From NCBI GenBank assembly GCA_020628035.1, contig JAHDFS010000011.1:3132-39924 (forward strand): 36,793 nucleotides of DNA. Direction: 5' to 3'. A program made the position numbers and the translations under genes. Source of the DNA: Rhizobiaceae bacterium (GTDB lineage: Bacteria > Pseudomonadota > Alphaproteobacteria > Rhizobiales > Rhizobiaceae). Under the pieces are notes generated by a model. It saw only the letters and a list, made by a program, of their open reading frames with translations. It did no database searches and was not told the origin of the DNA. Position 1 is the stretch's first letter. Each line of letters starts with the position of its first letter. This document shows positions 15,992-24,381 of the stretch, one piece after another.

Positions 15992-16209
15992 ATGCTGCGA
16001 GAGCTGCATTTTAACGCGCAAATGCTAAATTAGAACACCAAATTTATATCAAACTCGTTTCCAAGCCTTTGAAATACAAGCATTTTATGAAAACTTCTTC
16101 GATCACTACACAAATCAAAAATTTGTCGATGGCAAATTCTAAGTGGCCTTTGTGGAAAACTGACCGACAGAGGTTACTACGGCTTCTGTGACGGTTTTCT
16201 TACAAGCAT

Positions 16210-16227
16210 TGTCACAGTTATGTCACA
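16210..16227 (+). promoter_or_regulatory. Strong Pho-box-like direct repeat, plus orientation
   Basis: TGTCACA-GTTA-TGTCACA, two identical 7-nt half-sites with an 11-nt unit, is the best Pho-box match in the window. It points to the plus strand, where no gene follows. It lies 314 nt from the phnC start, so it may be a distal PhoB site, or it may drive an antisense transcript into the region before phnC. Confidence 0.5.
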
Positions 16228-16267
16228 TAATGGGATACGGTTCTTGGCCTTTAACAAGGAAAAAATA

Positions 16268-17122
16268 TCAGTCAGATTTTCGCTGAAGTAGAAGCGACAT
16301 CAATCCCAAAATTGCTGAAGCAACCATTAGCAATAAAGAGACGGCGTTTAGCACCGGTGTTGAACCAAGCTTAAGTCGATCGAACATGGTGATGGTTAGT
16401 GGCGCGTCCGAGCCGACCAGCATCAATGTGGTGTTGAAGTTTTCAAAACTCATCAACACAGCAACCACCCCTGCCCCGATCATCGCCGGATATAAAAACG
16501 GCAATGTGATGGAACGTATGGCACCAAATTTGGTGGCGCCCAGATTAAGCGCTGCCTCTTCTAAGCTAAGATCAAATTTCTGCAAACGAGCTGAAATCAC
16601 CAGAGTTGCAAATGTCGTGATGAAGGAGAACTGACCCAATATGACGAGTATCAGACCCGGTCTTAAATTATCAAACCAGAGGCCGGTGGCGTTTTCCAAA
16701 AAGTTGGCGATGTTTGATGTAAACACCAAAATGCTGATGCCCAAAATAATGCCAGGAATGATCAATGGCAGCAGCATAACGATATAAAGCAGCGACTTTC
16801 CTCGGAACTCGTATCTGGTGAATAAAAACGCGTTACATGTTCCGACAAAGACGGATAATAGCGCCACCCAGAACGCCACAAAAGCGGATGTGCCTATGGA
16901 TCGGATGATCGAACGTTCATTAAAGACACCGATTGAAGGCGATTCCGTTCCGAAGAACCATTTTAGCGTAAATCCATCCCATGGTAGTGATGGGAACTGG
17001 CTATCGTTAAATGCAAAGACGCAGACAACAGCCAGCGGCAGCGCCAGATAGATGAAGAATAAAATGACATAGGCACGATAGGACCATGTGAAAAACGGGC
17101 TTTGTTTGATACCAGTAATCAT
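16268..17122 (-). CDS. Polyamine-type ABC transporter permease (PotC/PotI-like)
   Basis: A 284-residue permease with about six helices. The first spans residues 14-36, and the coupling loop is EEAALNLGATKFGAIRSITLPFLYPA. The order, length and fold are those of the second permease of spermidine/putrescine-type importers. It starts 1 nt after the previous permease stop and is last in the long minus-strand gene series. Substrate specificity cannot be read from permeases. The co-located catabolic genes suggest an amine or amino alcohol. Confidence 0.88.
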   Translation of the reverse strand: MITGIKQSPFFTWSYRAYVILFFIYLALPLAVVCVFAFNDSQFPSLPWDGFTLKWFFGTESPSIGVFNERSIIRSIGTSAFVAFWVALLSVFVGTCNAFLFTRYEFRGKSLLYIVMLLPLIIPGIILGISILVFTSNIANFLENATGLWFDNLRPGLILVILGQFSFITTFATLVISARLQKFDLSLEEAALNLGATKFGAIRSITLPFLYPAMIGAGVVAVLMSFENFNTTLMLVGSDAPLTITMFDRLKLGSTPVLNAVSLLLMVASAILGLMSLLLQRKSD

Positions 17123-17123
17123 A

Positions 17124-17987
17124 TCAGCGCCCCATCGTTTCAGTTAGCGATTGACGCGAAAGTTTGAGTCCAACAAAAACAATCAGCGATGATAACCCAA
17201 GCAGTAAAAAACCAAACGCGGAGCCTAACTCCCAGTTAAATCGGGTAATAAATTGGCTATAGATGAGCCCTGTGAACCACAGACTGTCTTTGCCACCCAA
17301 AAGGATTGGGGTTAAGTAATTGCCCAAAGACAGCATAAAGACCACGATGCATCCCGATACGATACCAGGCATGGCATGCGGGATGATGATTTCGCGCAAG
17401 ATCGTATAGCCGTTGCCACCTAGATCATAACTCGCTTCAATCAAGCTATCATCAAGACTATCGAGCGTTGTGACCAAGGGCACCACCATGAACAACATGG
17501 AGGTATATACCAGACCCGTCATGATCGCAGCATCATTGTAGAGGAATTCGATGGGACCATCGACGAGCCCGATATATTGCAGAAAGTTTGAAACCACGCC
17601 TGTCTCGCGCAACAGGATCATCCAGCCAAAGGTGCGAACCAATTCGCTGACCCAAAATGGGATGAGACACATTAAAAACAATGTGGTTTTGGTGCGACCT
17701 TTGGTGAGTTTTGCGATGTAATAGGCAATTGGAAATCCGATCATCAGCGTTAAAAACGTAGCCGCAATTGACATATAGGCCGTCCGTGCAAATGTGTTCC
17801 AATAGAGCGGTTCGTTGAAAAACACAGCATAATTGCCAAAACCGGTCTCATATTGCCGAACGCCGACTTTTTCGCTGATTGAGACAAAAAACATGCCGAC
17901 ATGCGGCAAGATAATCAGTGTCATCAACCACAATAAAAGTGGTGACAAAAGAAGAAAGAAACCGAGTTTTGATTTATCTGACGTCAT
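17124..17987 (-). CDS. Polyamine-type ABC transporter permease (PotB/PotH-like)
   Basis: A 287-residue inner-membrane permease. The first helix is at about residues 9-30, the coupling loop is EASYDLGGNGYTILREIIIPHAMPG and the GNYLTPILLGG block is typical of PotB/PotH. It starts 1 nt after the ATPase stop and overlaps nothing. It pairs with the following permease to make the channel of the importer. Confidence 0.88.
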   Translation of the reverse strand: MTSDKSKLGFFLLLSPLLLWLMTLIILPHVGMFFVSISEKVGVRQYETGFGNYAVFFNEPLYWNTFARTAYMSIAATFLTLMIGFPIAYYIAKLTKGRTKTTLFLMCLIPFWVSELVRTFGWMILLRETGVVSNFLQYIGLVDGPIEFLYNDAAIMTGLVYTSMLFMVVPLVTTLDSLDDSLIEASYDLGGNGYTILREIIIPHAMPGIVSGCIVVFMLSLGNYLTPILLGGKDSLWFTGLIYSQFITRFNWELGSAFGFLLLGLSSLIVFVGLKLSRQSLTETMGR

Positions 17988-17988
17988 C

Positions 17989-19098
17989 TCAACTCACTTT
18001 GTCAGCCAAGTAACATCTTGTTTGTTCAGCTTCCCAACCAAAATAGACATTGTCGCCTCTTGTAAGATCGCGAAACTCGCCAGTTTGCGGCATGGTGATG
18101 TTGATCTGAGCGCCATTGGAATTGTCTCTCAACAGCAATTGGCTGTTGGCACCATTAAAAAGGATGCTCTCAATTTCGCCGGAGTGACTGTTGTCCATGC
18201 CTTTGATATCGGCTTGTTTCCGGGAAATTTTAATCGCTTCGGGACGCACGAAGACTTGGGTTCGATCACCCTCATTTAATCCGCCAACGGCATCAAGACC
18301 GGAAAGCTCGACGCCATCACCTGTGACCAATTTAAGTGCGTCGCCATTTTTCGCAGTCACTTTGGCGTCATATTTATTCGCTTCACCCACAAAGCCTGCA
18401 ACAAAAGCGGTTTTAGGTTGGTAATAAAGCTCGCGCGCAGTGCCGATTTGTTCAAACACACCATGGTTCATCACCGCGATCTGATCGCTCATTACGAGCG
18501 CTTCTGATTGATCGTGGGTGATGTAAACAAAGGTGGTGTTAAATTCAGCCTGCAGTTTCTTAAGCTCAATTTTCATATGCTCGCGCAGCTTGAGATCAAG
18601 CGCGCCAAGTGGTTCATCGAGCAATAATACATCAGGCTCAAGCACCATGCAGCGCGCGATCGCAACGCGTTGTTTTTGCCCGCCGGAGAGTTGATTGATG
18701 GAGCGATTGCCAACGCCAGGCAGTCCAACACGCTCTAGAACTGTCTCAACGCGTTTTTCGATCTCGCGTTTATCAACGCCCCGTTGGCGCAATCCAAAGC
18801 CCACATTGGCGGCGATATTCATCATGGGAAACAGCGCTAAATGCTGAAACACCATGGATACAGGGCGTTTATTGGGCGGCACATCCAAAACCGATTTGTT
18901 CTTGATTAACAGATCACCGCTGGTTGGCTCTTGAAAGCCAGCAATCATCCGCAGCAATGTGGTCTTACCACAACCAGATGGCCCCAAAATGGAAAAGAAC
19001 GTGCCTTTGGGCACGCTAAAACTCACATCTTTAACAGCTTGGAAATCAAGAAAACTTTTTGAAAGTTCCCTACATTCGAGATCGGCAATTTCGGACAT
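17989..19098 (-). CDS. Polyamine-type ABC transporter ATP-binding protein (PotA/PotG-like)
   Basis: A 369-residue ATPase with Walker A GPSGCGKTT (residues 39-47), signature LSGGQ (137-141), Walker B VLLLDEP (157-163) and the switch His in YITHDQSEALVMSD. The C-terminal third (about 240-369) is a TOBE domain, usual for PotA/PotG. It powers the two permeases that follow at 1-nt spacings. It follows the binding-protein gene after a hairpin at 19129-19152. Confidence 0.92.
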   Translation of the reverse strand: MSEIADLECRELSKSFLDFQAVKDVSFSVPKGTFFSILGPSGCGKTTLLRMIAGFQEPTSGDLLIKNKSVLDVPPNKRPVSMVFQHLALFPMMNIAANVGFGLRQRGVDKREIEKRVETVLERVGLPGVGNRSINQLSGGQKQRVAIARCMVLEPDVLLLDEPLGALDLKLREHMKIELKKLQAEFNTTFVYITHDQSEALVMSDQIAVMNHGVFEQIGTARELYYQPKTAFVAGFVGEANKYDAKVTAKNGDALKLVTGDGVELSGLDAVGGLNEGDRTQVFVRPEAIKISRKQADIKGMDNSHSGEIESILFNGANSQLLLRDNSNGAQINITMPQTGEFRDLTRGDNVYFGWEAEQTRCYLADKVS

Positions 19099-19128
19099 CT
19101 AACACTCTTATCTCATATGTAGTTAAAC

Positions 19129-19152
19129 GGAGGACGCCGATCAGCGTCCTCC
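19129..19152 (-). terminator. Intergenic hairpin after the polyamine-type binding-protein gene
   Basis: A perfect 9-bp stem GGAGGACGC/GCGTCCTCC with a 6-nt loop sits 16 nt after the binding-protein stop and 30 nt before the ATPase start. No long T-tract follows on the minus strand, so it is more likely a 3'-end stabiliser of the upstream message than a full terminator. Confidence 0.6.
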
Positions 19153-19168
19153 AAGTATATTACACGAA

Positions 19169-20230
19169 TTACTGCGCAGCGTTGACGCGATCAAGCACGG
19201 CACCTTCGAGTGCTTCAAGACCTGCAGGCACTGCAGGATACCACTTGATATTGTCGACAGCTTCTTGCGGGAAGCTTGTTTGATAACGCGCTTTAAGCGC
19301 ATCATCAACGCCAGCATCACCACCTTTAGAGGCTGTGAAGTTTCCAGCTTCAGATGTGATCATTGCAGCGATTTCCGGCTGCATGACGAAATTGATCCAT
19401 GCATAAGCTGCTTCATCGGCACGACCACGTGATGGCAATGCAAATGTATCAATCCAACCAAGCGCACCCGATGCAGGCGCTACGAAGTTGATATCTGCAT
19501 TATCAGCATTGAGCTGCCAGCCGCCTGTGTCCCAAGCCATGGAAGCAATCACCTCACCTGAGCGGAGAAGGTTTTTGATCTCATCGCCACCATCCCAATA
19601 GGTTTTCACATTGGCCTTACATTCAATCAACTTGGCTTCAACTTTATCTAAGATACCTTGATAAGCATCCGCATCACCGTAAGCAGCAAATGGATCCATG
19701 CCCATAGCGAACGCGAAACCAATCAATGTTGGACGCTTTAGACGATAAGACACTTTGCCAGCAACATCGGCATTACAAAGGTCTGTATAATCTTTCACGG
19801 AGCCAGCCATTTTGGTGTTCACAACCAAGCCGCTCGTGCCCCAAACATGAGGAACCGCAAAGACTTTGCCATCCATCATTGTGTTGCCCTTAGTGGCTTC
19901 CAGCATGGAATCAATGAAAAGGTTTGTGTCGATTTTTGACAAATCCAATGGCTTATAGATACCAAACTCTTCTTGCGCACCGGCTATACGGTCTTGGCTT
20001 GGCTGAATAAGGTCGAAACCACCGCCATTGGTCGCACGCAATTTTGCAACCATTTCTTCGTTATTTGATTTTGTGACTTCAACTTTGTGGCCTGTTTCGG
20101 CTTCAAATTTTTCAATCACAGCCTCTGGCGCATAACCACCCCAGGTTAGCAGTCTGAGAGTTTCAGCATTTGCAGCAGATGCTGACATCGCAAGTATTGC
20201 GAGTGCTGAGCAAGTATATTTAAAATTCAT
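19169..20230 (-). CDS. Polyamine-type ABC transporter substrate-binding protein (PotD/PotF-like)
   Basis: A 353-residue periplasmic binding protein. The frame extends 49 codons upstream, but the ATG at 20230 starts a Sec signal peptide (cleavage near ASAANAE, about residue 22) and has GGGAG 8 nt upstream. The mature N-terminus RLLTWGGYAPEAVIEKFEAETG and the late YAWINFVMQPEIAA are typical of the PotD/PotF family. It has its own 174-nt upstream region with a long inverted repeat, so it may have a separate promoter. Ligand is unknown; the genes next to it suggest an amine handled through gamma-glutamylation. Confidence 0.9.
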   Translation of the reverse strand: MNFKYTCSALAILAMSASAANAETLRLLTWGGYAPEAVIEKFEAETGHKVEVTKSNNEEMVAKLRATNGGGFDLIQPSQDRIAGAQEEFGIYKPLDLSKIDTNLFIDSMLEATKGNTMMDGKVFAVPHVWGTSGLVVNTKMAGSVKDYTDLCNADVAGKVSYRLKRPTLIGFAFAMGMDPFAAYGDADAYQGILDKVEAKLIECKANVKTYWDGGDEIKNLLRSGEVIASMAWDTGGWQLNADNADINFVAPASGALGWIDTFALPSRGRADEAAYAWINFVMQPEIAAMITSEAGNFTASKGGDAGVDDALKARYQTSFPQEAVDNIKWYPAVPAGLEALEGAVLDRVNAAQ

Positions 20231-20317
20231 GTTGTTTTCTCCCTGGAAGTTGATCCGTTGACGTTGAACGACATACCCATAGGAACGTTTCATGACAGGT
20301 ATACGACAAATCGACGT

Positions 20318-20349
20318 TGTTCTTGTATAAAAATTTACACACAAGAACA
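20318..20349. promoter_or_regulatory. 9-bp perfect inverted repeat upstream of the binding-protein gene
   Basis: TGTTCTTGT (20318-20326) and ACAAGAACA (20341-20349) are perfect reverse complements with a 14-nt AT-rich spacer. On the minus strand a TATAAT and a TTGACA lie just upstream of it, though their spacing is too short to form one promoter. No T-tract follows on either strand, so it looks like an operator, not a terminator. Confidence 0.4.
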
Positions 20350-20404
20350 GAATGTAAGATATTATACAGAATGTCAAACCGTAAAAACACGGGTTAAATC
20401 TGCA

Positions 20405-21550
20405 TTAAATACAGGCGAGGATCAGCTCTTTTGTGTTTTTTTCCGTCATTTCGATCGGATTTCCGCCTGTACTTGGATCGGCGAGCGCATCTTTGACCAA
20501 ACGATCAATGTCCGGATCTTTTACGCCAAGTTCTGTGAGTGTCTTGGGAACCCCCATTGATGCGTTTAATTCGTCGACATAATTACAGAACCCATCAAAT
20601 CCGCCATCAATCCCAAGATAAGCAGATGCCATATCAAAACGGTCTTTAATGGCAGACTTGTTGAACTGAAGGACTGCTGGCATGCATACAGCATTGGTTG
20701 TGCCATGGTGTGTGTGGTAAATTGCGCCAACTGGGTGGCTGATGGCATGTATTGCGCCAAGCCCCTTTTGGAAAGCTGTAGCTCCCATAGCTGCCGCGCT
20801 CATCATATGCGCACGTGCTTCGATATCTGTTCCATCTGCATAAGCGCTCGGCAGATATTCTTTCACCAAGCGCATGCCCTCAAGTGCAATGCCCTGGCTC
20901 ATTGGATGATAATGCGGGCTTGAAAAAGCTTCCACACAATGGGCGAAAGCATCTAATCCTGTACCTGCGGTGATGAATTTCGGCATTCCCACTGTTAGCT
21001 CTGGATCACAAATTACCACTGCTGGCAACATTTTGGGGTGGAAGATGATCTTCTTCTCGCTGGTGGTCGAATTGGTGATCACACTGGCGCGTCCTACTTC
21101 AGATCCAGTCCCTGCGGTTGTTGGCACTGCAATTATCGGCGCAATTGCGTCAGCGTCCGCACGGGTCCACCAATCGCCAATATCTTCAAAATCCCACAAG
21201 GGACGTGTTTGACCGGCCATAAATGCGATAACCTTACCCAAATCGAGGCCCGAACCGCCACCAAACGCAATAACGCCATCAAACCCACCATCGCGATAAA
21301 ACTCTACGCCGGCTTCAGCATTTTTGTCCGTTGGGTTTGGATCAACTTCGGAAAACATTCCACGACCAAGGCCGGCAGCTTCAAGGAGATCAAGCGTTTT
21401 TGTCGTGATCTCCATACTCGCAAGACCTTTATCTGTTACCAATAATGGCTTCGCAATGCCTGCGGATTTGCATGCTTCAGCGATTTCATTAATGCGCCCT
21501 GCGCCAAATTTTACAGAGGTGGGATAAGACCAGTTTCCAACTAATTGCAT
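20405..21550 (-). CDS. Iron-containing alcohol dehydrogenase
   Basis: A 381-residue group III (iron-type) alcohol dehydrogenase that would oxidise a primary alcohol to an aldehyde with NAD. The nucleotide loop GGGSGLD is at residues 97-103, TTAGTGSEV at 144-152, and the metal ligands are D200, H204, H268 and H282, with the FucO-like spacing. Its start is 3 nt after the aldehyde dehydrogenase stop, so the two are surely co-expressed and probably act in sequence. An amino-alcohol or gamma-glutamyl-amino-alcohol substrate would fit the neighbouring ligase. A 4-hydroxybutyrate-type substrate is the main alternative. Confidence 0.92.
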   Translation of the reverse strand: MQLVGNWSYPTSVKFGAGRINEIAEACKSAGIAKPLLVTDKGLASMEITTKTLDLLEAAGLGRGMFSEVDPNPTDKNAEAGVEFYRDGGFDGVIAFGGGSGLDLGKVIAFMAGQTRPLWDFEDIGDWWTRADADAIAPIIAVPTTAGTGSEVGRASVITNSTTSEKKIIFHPKMLPAVVICDPELTVGMPKFITAGTGLDAFAHCVEAFSSPHYHPMSQGIALEGMRLVKEYLPSAYADGTDIEARAHMMSAAAMGATAFQKGLGAIHAISHPVGAIYHTHHGTTNAVCMPAVLQFNKSAIKDRFDMASAYLGIDGGFDGFCNYVDELNASMGVPKTLTELGVKDPDIDRLVKDALADPSTGGNPIEMTEKNTKELILACI

Positions 21551-21553
21551 GAT

Positions 21554-22927
21554 CTAGGCTTTCTTTAAATGATAGGATTTAGGACGTGTGAGATTGTGAT
21601 AACCGATGACAGATAGCCCGCCACCGCGACCTGTGTCTTTGCATCCCGTCCAGCACAATGCCGGATCTAAATAATCACAGCGGTTCATGAAGATTGTACC
21701 AGTTTCAATGGCATTGCCAATTTTCTCAGCACGATCAATATCTTTGGTCCAAAGCGAAGCTGTGAGACCAAATTCGCTGTCATTCATCAGCTCAATCGCT
21801 TCGGCATCATCTTTAACCTTCATGATACCAACAACGGGCCCAAAGCTTTCTTCACGCATCACACGCATGGTATGATCCACATTGGTTAGGATTTGCGGTG
21901 TGAGATACGCGCCACCATCATCTTCTTCAAATGTGTCGATATGCGCGACAGCACCTTGTGCAACCGCTTCTGAAATTTGCTCGCGGACCTCCCGCGCAAA
22001 TCGCTTATTGGCCATTGGACCAAGTGTTGTGGCTTCATCTAATGGGTTACCAAGCTTATAGGCCTTAACGATGGCCACCGCCTTTTCAACAAAAGCATCA
22101 TAAAGGCTTTCTTGGACGTAAATCCGCTCAATTCCGCAACAACACTGCCCGGAATTAAACATCGCGCCATCAATCAATGTTTCAACGGCGGCATCAAGAT
22201 CGGCATCATCCATCACATATCCTGGATCCTTGCCACCAAGTTCTAAGCCAAGACCTGTAAAGGTACCTGCTGCAGCCAGTTCCATGGCCTTGCCACCACC
22301 GACAGAGCCTGTGAAATTCACAAAGCCAAAGCTTTTAACTGATATTAAATCCGATGTTGTTTGATGATCCAAAAACGCGTTTTGGAAGACATCTTTTGGA
22401 ACGCCTGCCAAATGAAACGCTTCAGCCATTCGTTCGCCCACAAGAAGCGTTTGCGTTGAATGTTTTAAAACAACCGTATTACCAGCAATCAGAGCTGGGG
22501 CGACCGTATTAATCGCGGTCATATACGGATAGTTCCACGGGGCGATGACAAGCACGACGCCATGCGCTTCGCGACGAATATATCTTTTAAACTGATCATC
22601 ATCAGCGACTTTGATATCAGCCAAGGCGTCTTTTGCGATGGATGCCATATAGCTGGCGCGCTCATTAAAGCCACCAAATTCGCCACCATAACGCACTGGG
22701 CGCCCCATCTGCCACGCAAGCTCGGGAACGATCTCGACATTCATATCTCCAATGGCTGCAACGCCTGCCATGACGAGCTCAATACGCTCCTCGATGGGAC
22801 GCGCAGCCCATTCAAGCTGCGCTTGTTTGGCGCTTTCGACAAGTGCAAACGCATCGTCTGAAGATAACGTTTCTCGCTCGGCATAGACTGATCCGTCTAT
22901 GGGTGAAATACATTTTAAAACTGACAT
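21554..22927 (-). CDS. NAD(P)-dependent aldehyde dehydrogenase
   Basis: A 457-residue aldehyde dehydrogenase. The conserved Asn is in IAPWNYP (N131), the general-base Glu in LELGGK (E229) and the catalytic Cys is C263 in the motif GQCCCG; ESFGPVVG lies near residue 355. It begins 20 nt after the ligase-like gene and ends 3 nt before the alcohol dehydrogenase. It probably oxidises the aldehyde made by that enzyme, perhaps while it is attached to a gamma-glutamyl group, as PuuC does in putrescine breakdown. Substrate is inferred from context only. Confidence 0.92.
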   Translation of the reverse strand: MSVLKCISPIDGSVYAERETLSSDDAFALVESAKQAQLEWAARPIEERIELVMAGVAAIGDMNVEIVPELAWQMGRPVRYGGEFGGFNERASYMASIAKDALADIKVADDDQFKRYIRREAHGVVLVIAPWNYPYMTAINTVAPALIAGNTVVLKHSTQTLLVGERMAEAFHLAGVPKDVFQNAFLDHQTTSDLISVKSFGFVNFTGSVGGGKAMELAAAGTFTGLGLELGGKDPGYVMDDADLDAAVETLIDGAMFNSGQCCCGIERIYVQESLYDAFVEKAVAIVKAYKLGNPLDEATTLGPMANKRFAREVREQISEAVAQGAVAHIDTFEEDDGGAYLTPQILTNVDHTMRVMREESFGPVVGIMKVKDDAEAIELMNDSEFGLTASLWTKDIDRAEKIGNAIETGTIFMNRCDYLDPALCWTGCKDTGRGGGLSVIGYHNLTRPKSYHLKKA

Positions 22928-22947
22928 TATTCGGCTTTCTTAAATCC

Positions 22948-24315
22948 CTAAGCTTTCTCAAAGCCTCGGGCAATTTCGTAATCTGTGACCACGCGATCAA
23001 ATTCTTCCTGTTCCCAGTGTGCGGCACGGACATAGTGTTCAACGACCACGTCGCCCATCGCGGCACGCAACATTTTTGAATTTTCCAGCTGGGTTGCTGC
23101 ATCTCTTAAATTGGTTGGCAAATCTTCTGCAGCTTCATTTTCATAAATGTCGCCAGAAGTTGCGGGCGCAAGCTCAAGTTTTTCCTCAAGTCCGGCAATT
23201 CCTGCAGCCAACTGAGCTGCGATTGCTAGATACGGATTAATATCAGAACCACCCACACGGCATTCAATGCGCACAGCTTTTGTGCCATCGCCACATAATC
23301 TAAAGGCGGCTGTTCTATTATCCACGGACCAAATAACTTTCGTTGGCGCAAATGTCCCTTTGGCAAAGCGTTTATAGGAATTGATGTATGGTGCTAAGAA
23401 GTAGGTCGTGTCCTGCGCATATTTTAACAAACCTGCCACATAATGTTGCATGGTTTTTGACATGGTGAATTCACCATCTTTGTCATAAAAAGCACTCTCG
23501 CCATCAAGGGTCCAAAGAGATTGGTGAATATGCGAGGATGAGCCAACACGCTCATGATGCCATTTGGAAACAAAAGTTGCCGCATGGCCTTTTTGCCAGG
23601 CAATCTCTTTAGCAGCGTGTTTGGCGATTGTATGATATTCCGCGCAATTAAGCGCTTCATCATAACGGATATTCAGCTCCTCCTGCCCTGCTTCAGCTTC
23701 GCCTTTGCTGTTTTCAACGGGTATGCCAGCGTCGAACAAACAATTGCGCAACGGGCGCATAATATGTTCTTCCTTGGTGGTTTGGAGGATGTGGTAATCT
23801 TCATTATAGCCGCTGATCGGCTCTAGATCTTTGAAACCTGATTTGCGAATTTCATCGAGGCTTTTTTCAAAGATGAAAAATTCTAATTCGGTCGCAGTTT
23901 TGGCAATAAATCCGAGTTCTTTAAGCCGTTGAACCTGCTTTTTGAGCACGGCACGTGGTGAATGCGGGACTTCTTGATGGGTATGGTGGTCTAACACATC
24001 ACACATCACCATGGCGGTCCCTTCAAGCCACGGGATAAGCCTGATCGTATCAAGATCGGGCTGCATGATATAATCGCCATAGCCGCGTTCCCAGCTGGAA
24101 GCAGCGTATCCATCTGGTGTTGCCATCTCAAGATCTGTCGCCAAAAGATAATCACAACAATGGGTTTCTTTATAGGCGCTTTCGACGAAATTTACTGCGT
24201 GAAAACGCTTCCCCATCAAGCGGCCTTGCATATCAACCAGACACACTAAAACGGTATCTATATCGCCCGCTGTAACGCGTGATTTTAAATCATCAAATGT
24301 GAGTGTTTTAGACAT
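22948..24315 (-). CDS. Glutamine-synthetase-like gamma-glutamylamide ligase (PuuA/GMAS-like)
   Basis: A 455-residue member of the glutamine synthetase superfamily. Metal and ATP site residues are visible: E143 and E145 in ATELEF, GSSSHIHQSL (H262, H264), the PYINSYKR segment with R316, NRTAAFRL (R334) and E351 in RIECRVGG. Its context (oxidoreductases and importers, no nitrogen-assimilation genes) suggests it joins glutamate to an imported amine instead of ammonia, like PuuA or the gamma-glutamyl-ethanolamide and -isopropylamide synthetases. It is preceded by a 66-nt gap that contains a hairpin after the TRAP binding-protein gene. Confidence 0.85.
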   Translation of the reverse strand: MSKTLTFDDLKSRVTAGDIDTVLVCLVDMQGRLMGKRFHAVNFVESAYKETHCCDYLLATDLEMATPDGYAASSWERGYGDYIMQPDLDTIRLIPWLEGTAMVMCDVLDHHTHQEVPHSPRAVLKKQVQRLKELGFIAKTATELEFFIFEKSLDEIRKSGFKDLEPISGYNEDYHILQTTKEEHIMRPLRNCLFDAGIPVENSKGEAEAGQEELNIRYDEALNCAEYHTIAKHAAKEIAWQKGHAATFVSKWHHERVGSSSHIHQSLWTLDGESAFYDKDGEFTMSKTMQHYVAGLLKYAQDTTYFLAPYINSYKRFAKGTFAPTKVIWSVDNRTAAFRLCGDGTKAVRIECRVGGSDINPYLAIAAQLAAGIAGLEEKLELAPATSGDIYENEAAEDLPTNLRDAATQLENSKMLRAAMGDVVVEHYVRAAHWEQEEFDRVVTDYEIARGFEKA

Positions 24316-24341
24316 GGCTATCTCGACAGATCGTTGGAGTG

Positions 24342-24367
24342 AGACGCCACCAATGATGATGGCGTCT
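24342..24367 (-). terminator. Intergenic hairpin after the TRAP binding-protein gene
   Basis: An 8-bp stem AGACGCCA/TGGCGTCT with a 10-nt loop lies 14 nt after the TRAP binding-protein stop and 26 nt before the ligase gene. No T-tract follows on the minus strand, so it is probably an mRNA 3'-end stabiliser and not a terminator. Confidence 0.55.
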
Positions 24368-24381
24368 TTAATGTTTGTAGT

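Larger units (their letters stand above)
15897..16267. other. Intergenic region between the ABC operon end and phnC
   Basis: These 371 nt hold the phnC promoter and the 3' end of the polyamine-type ABC operon. I see two Pho-box-like sites, annotated separately, and a 7-bp inverted repeat CTGTGAC (16186-16192)/GTCACAG (16211-16217). No good terminator is visible after the permease stop at 16268, and no frame looks coding. Confidence 0.6.

Noticed and set aside
16228-16267. Terminator after the last polyamine-type permease gene
   Set aside because: Short complementary stretches such as CTTG/CAAG are too weak to call a terminator, and the T-run precedes them.
20231-20377. 49-codon extension of the polyamine-type binding protein
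   Set aside because: It covers the control region with the inverted repeat; the signal peptide begins at the ATG at 20230, after GGGAG.
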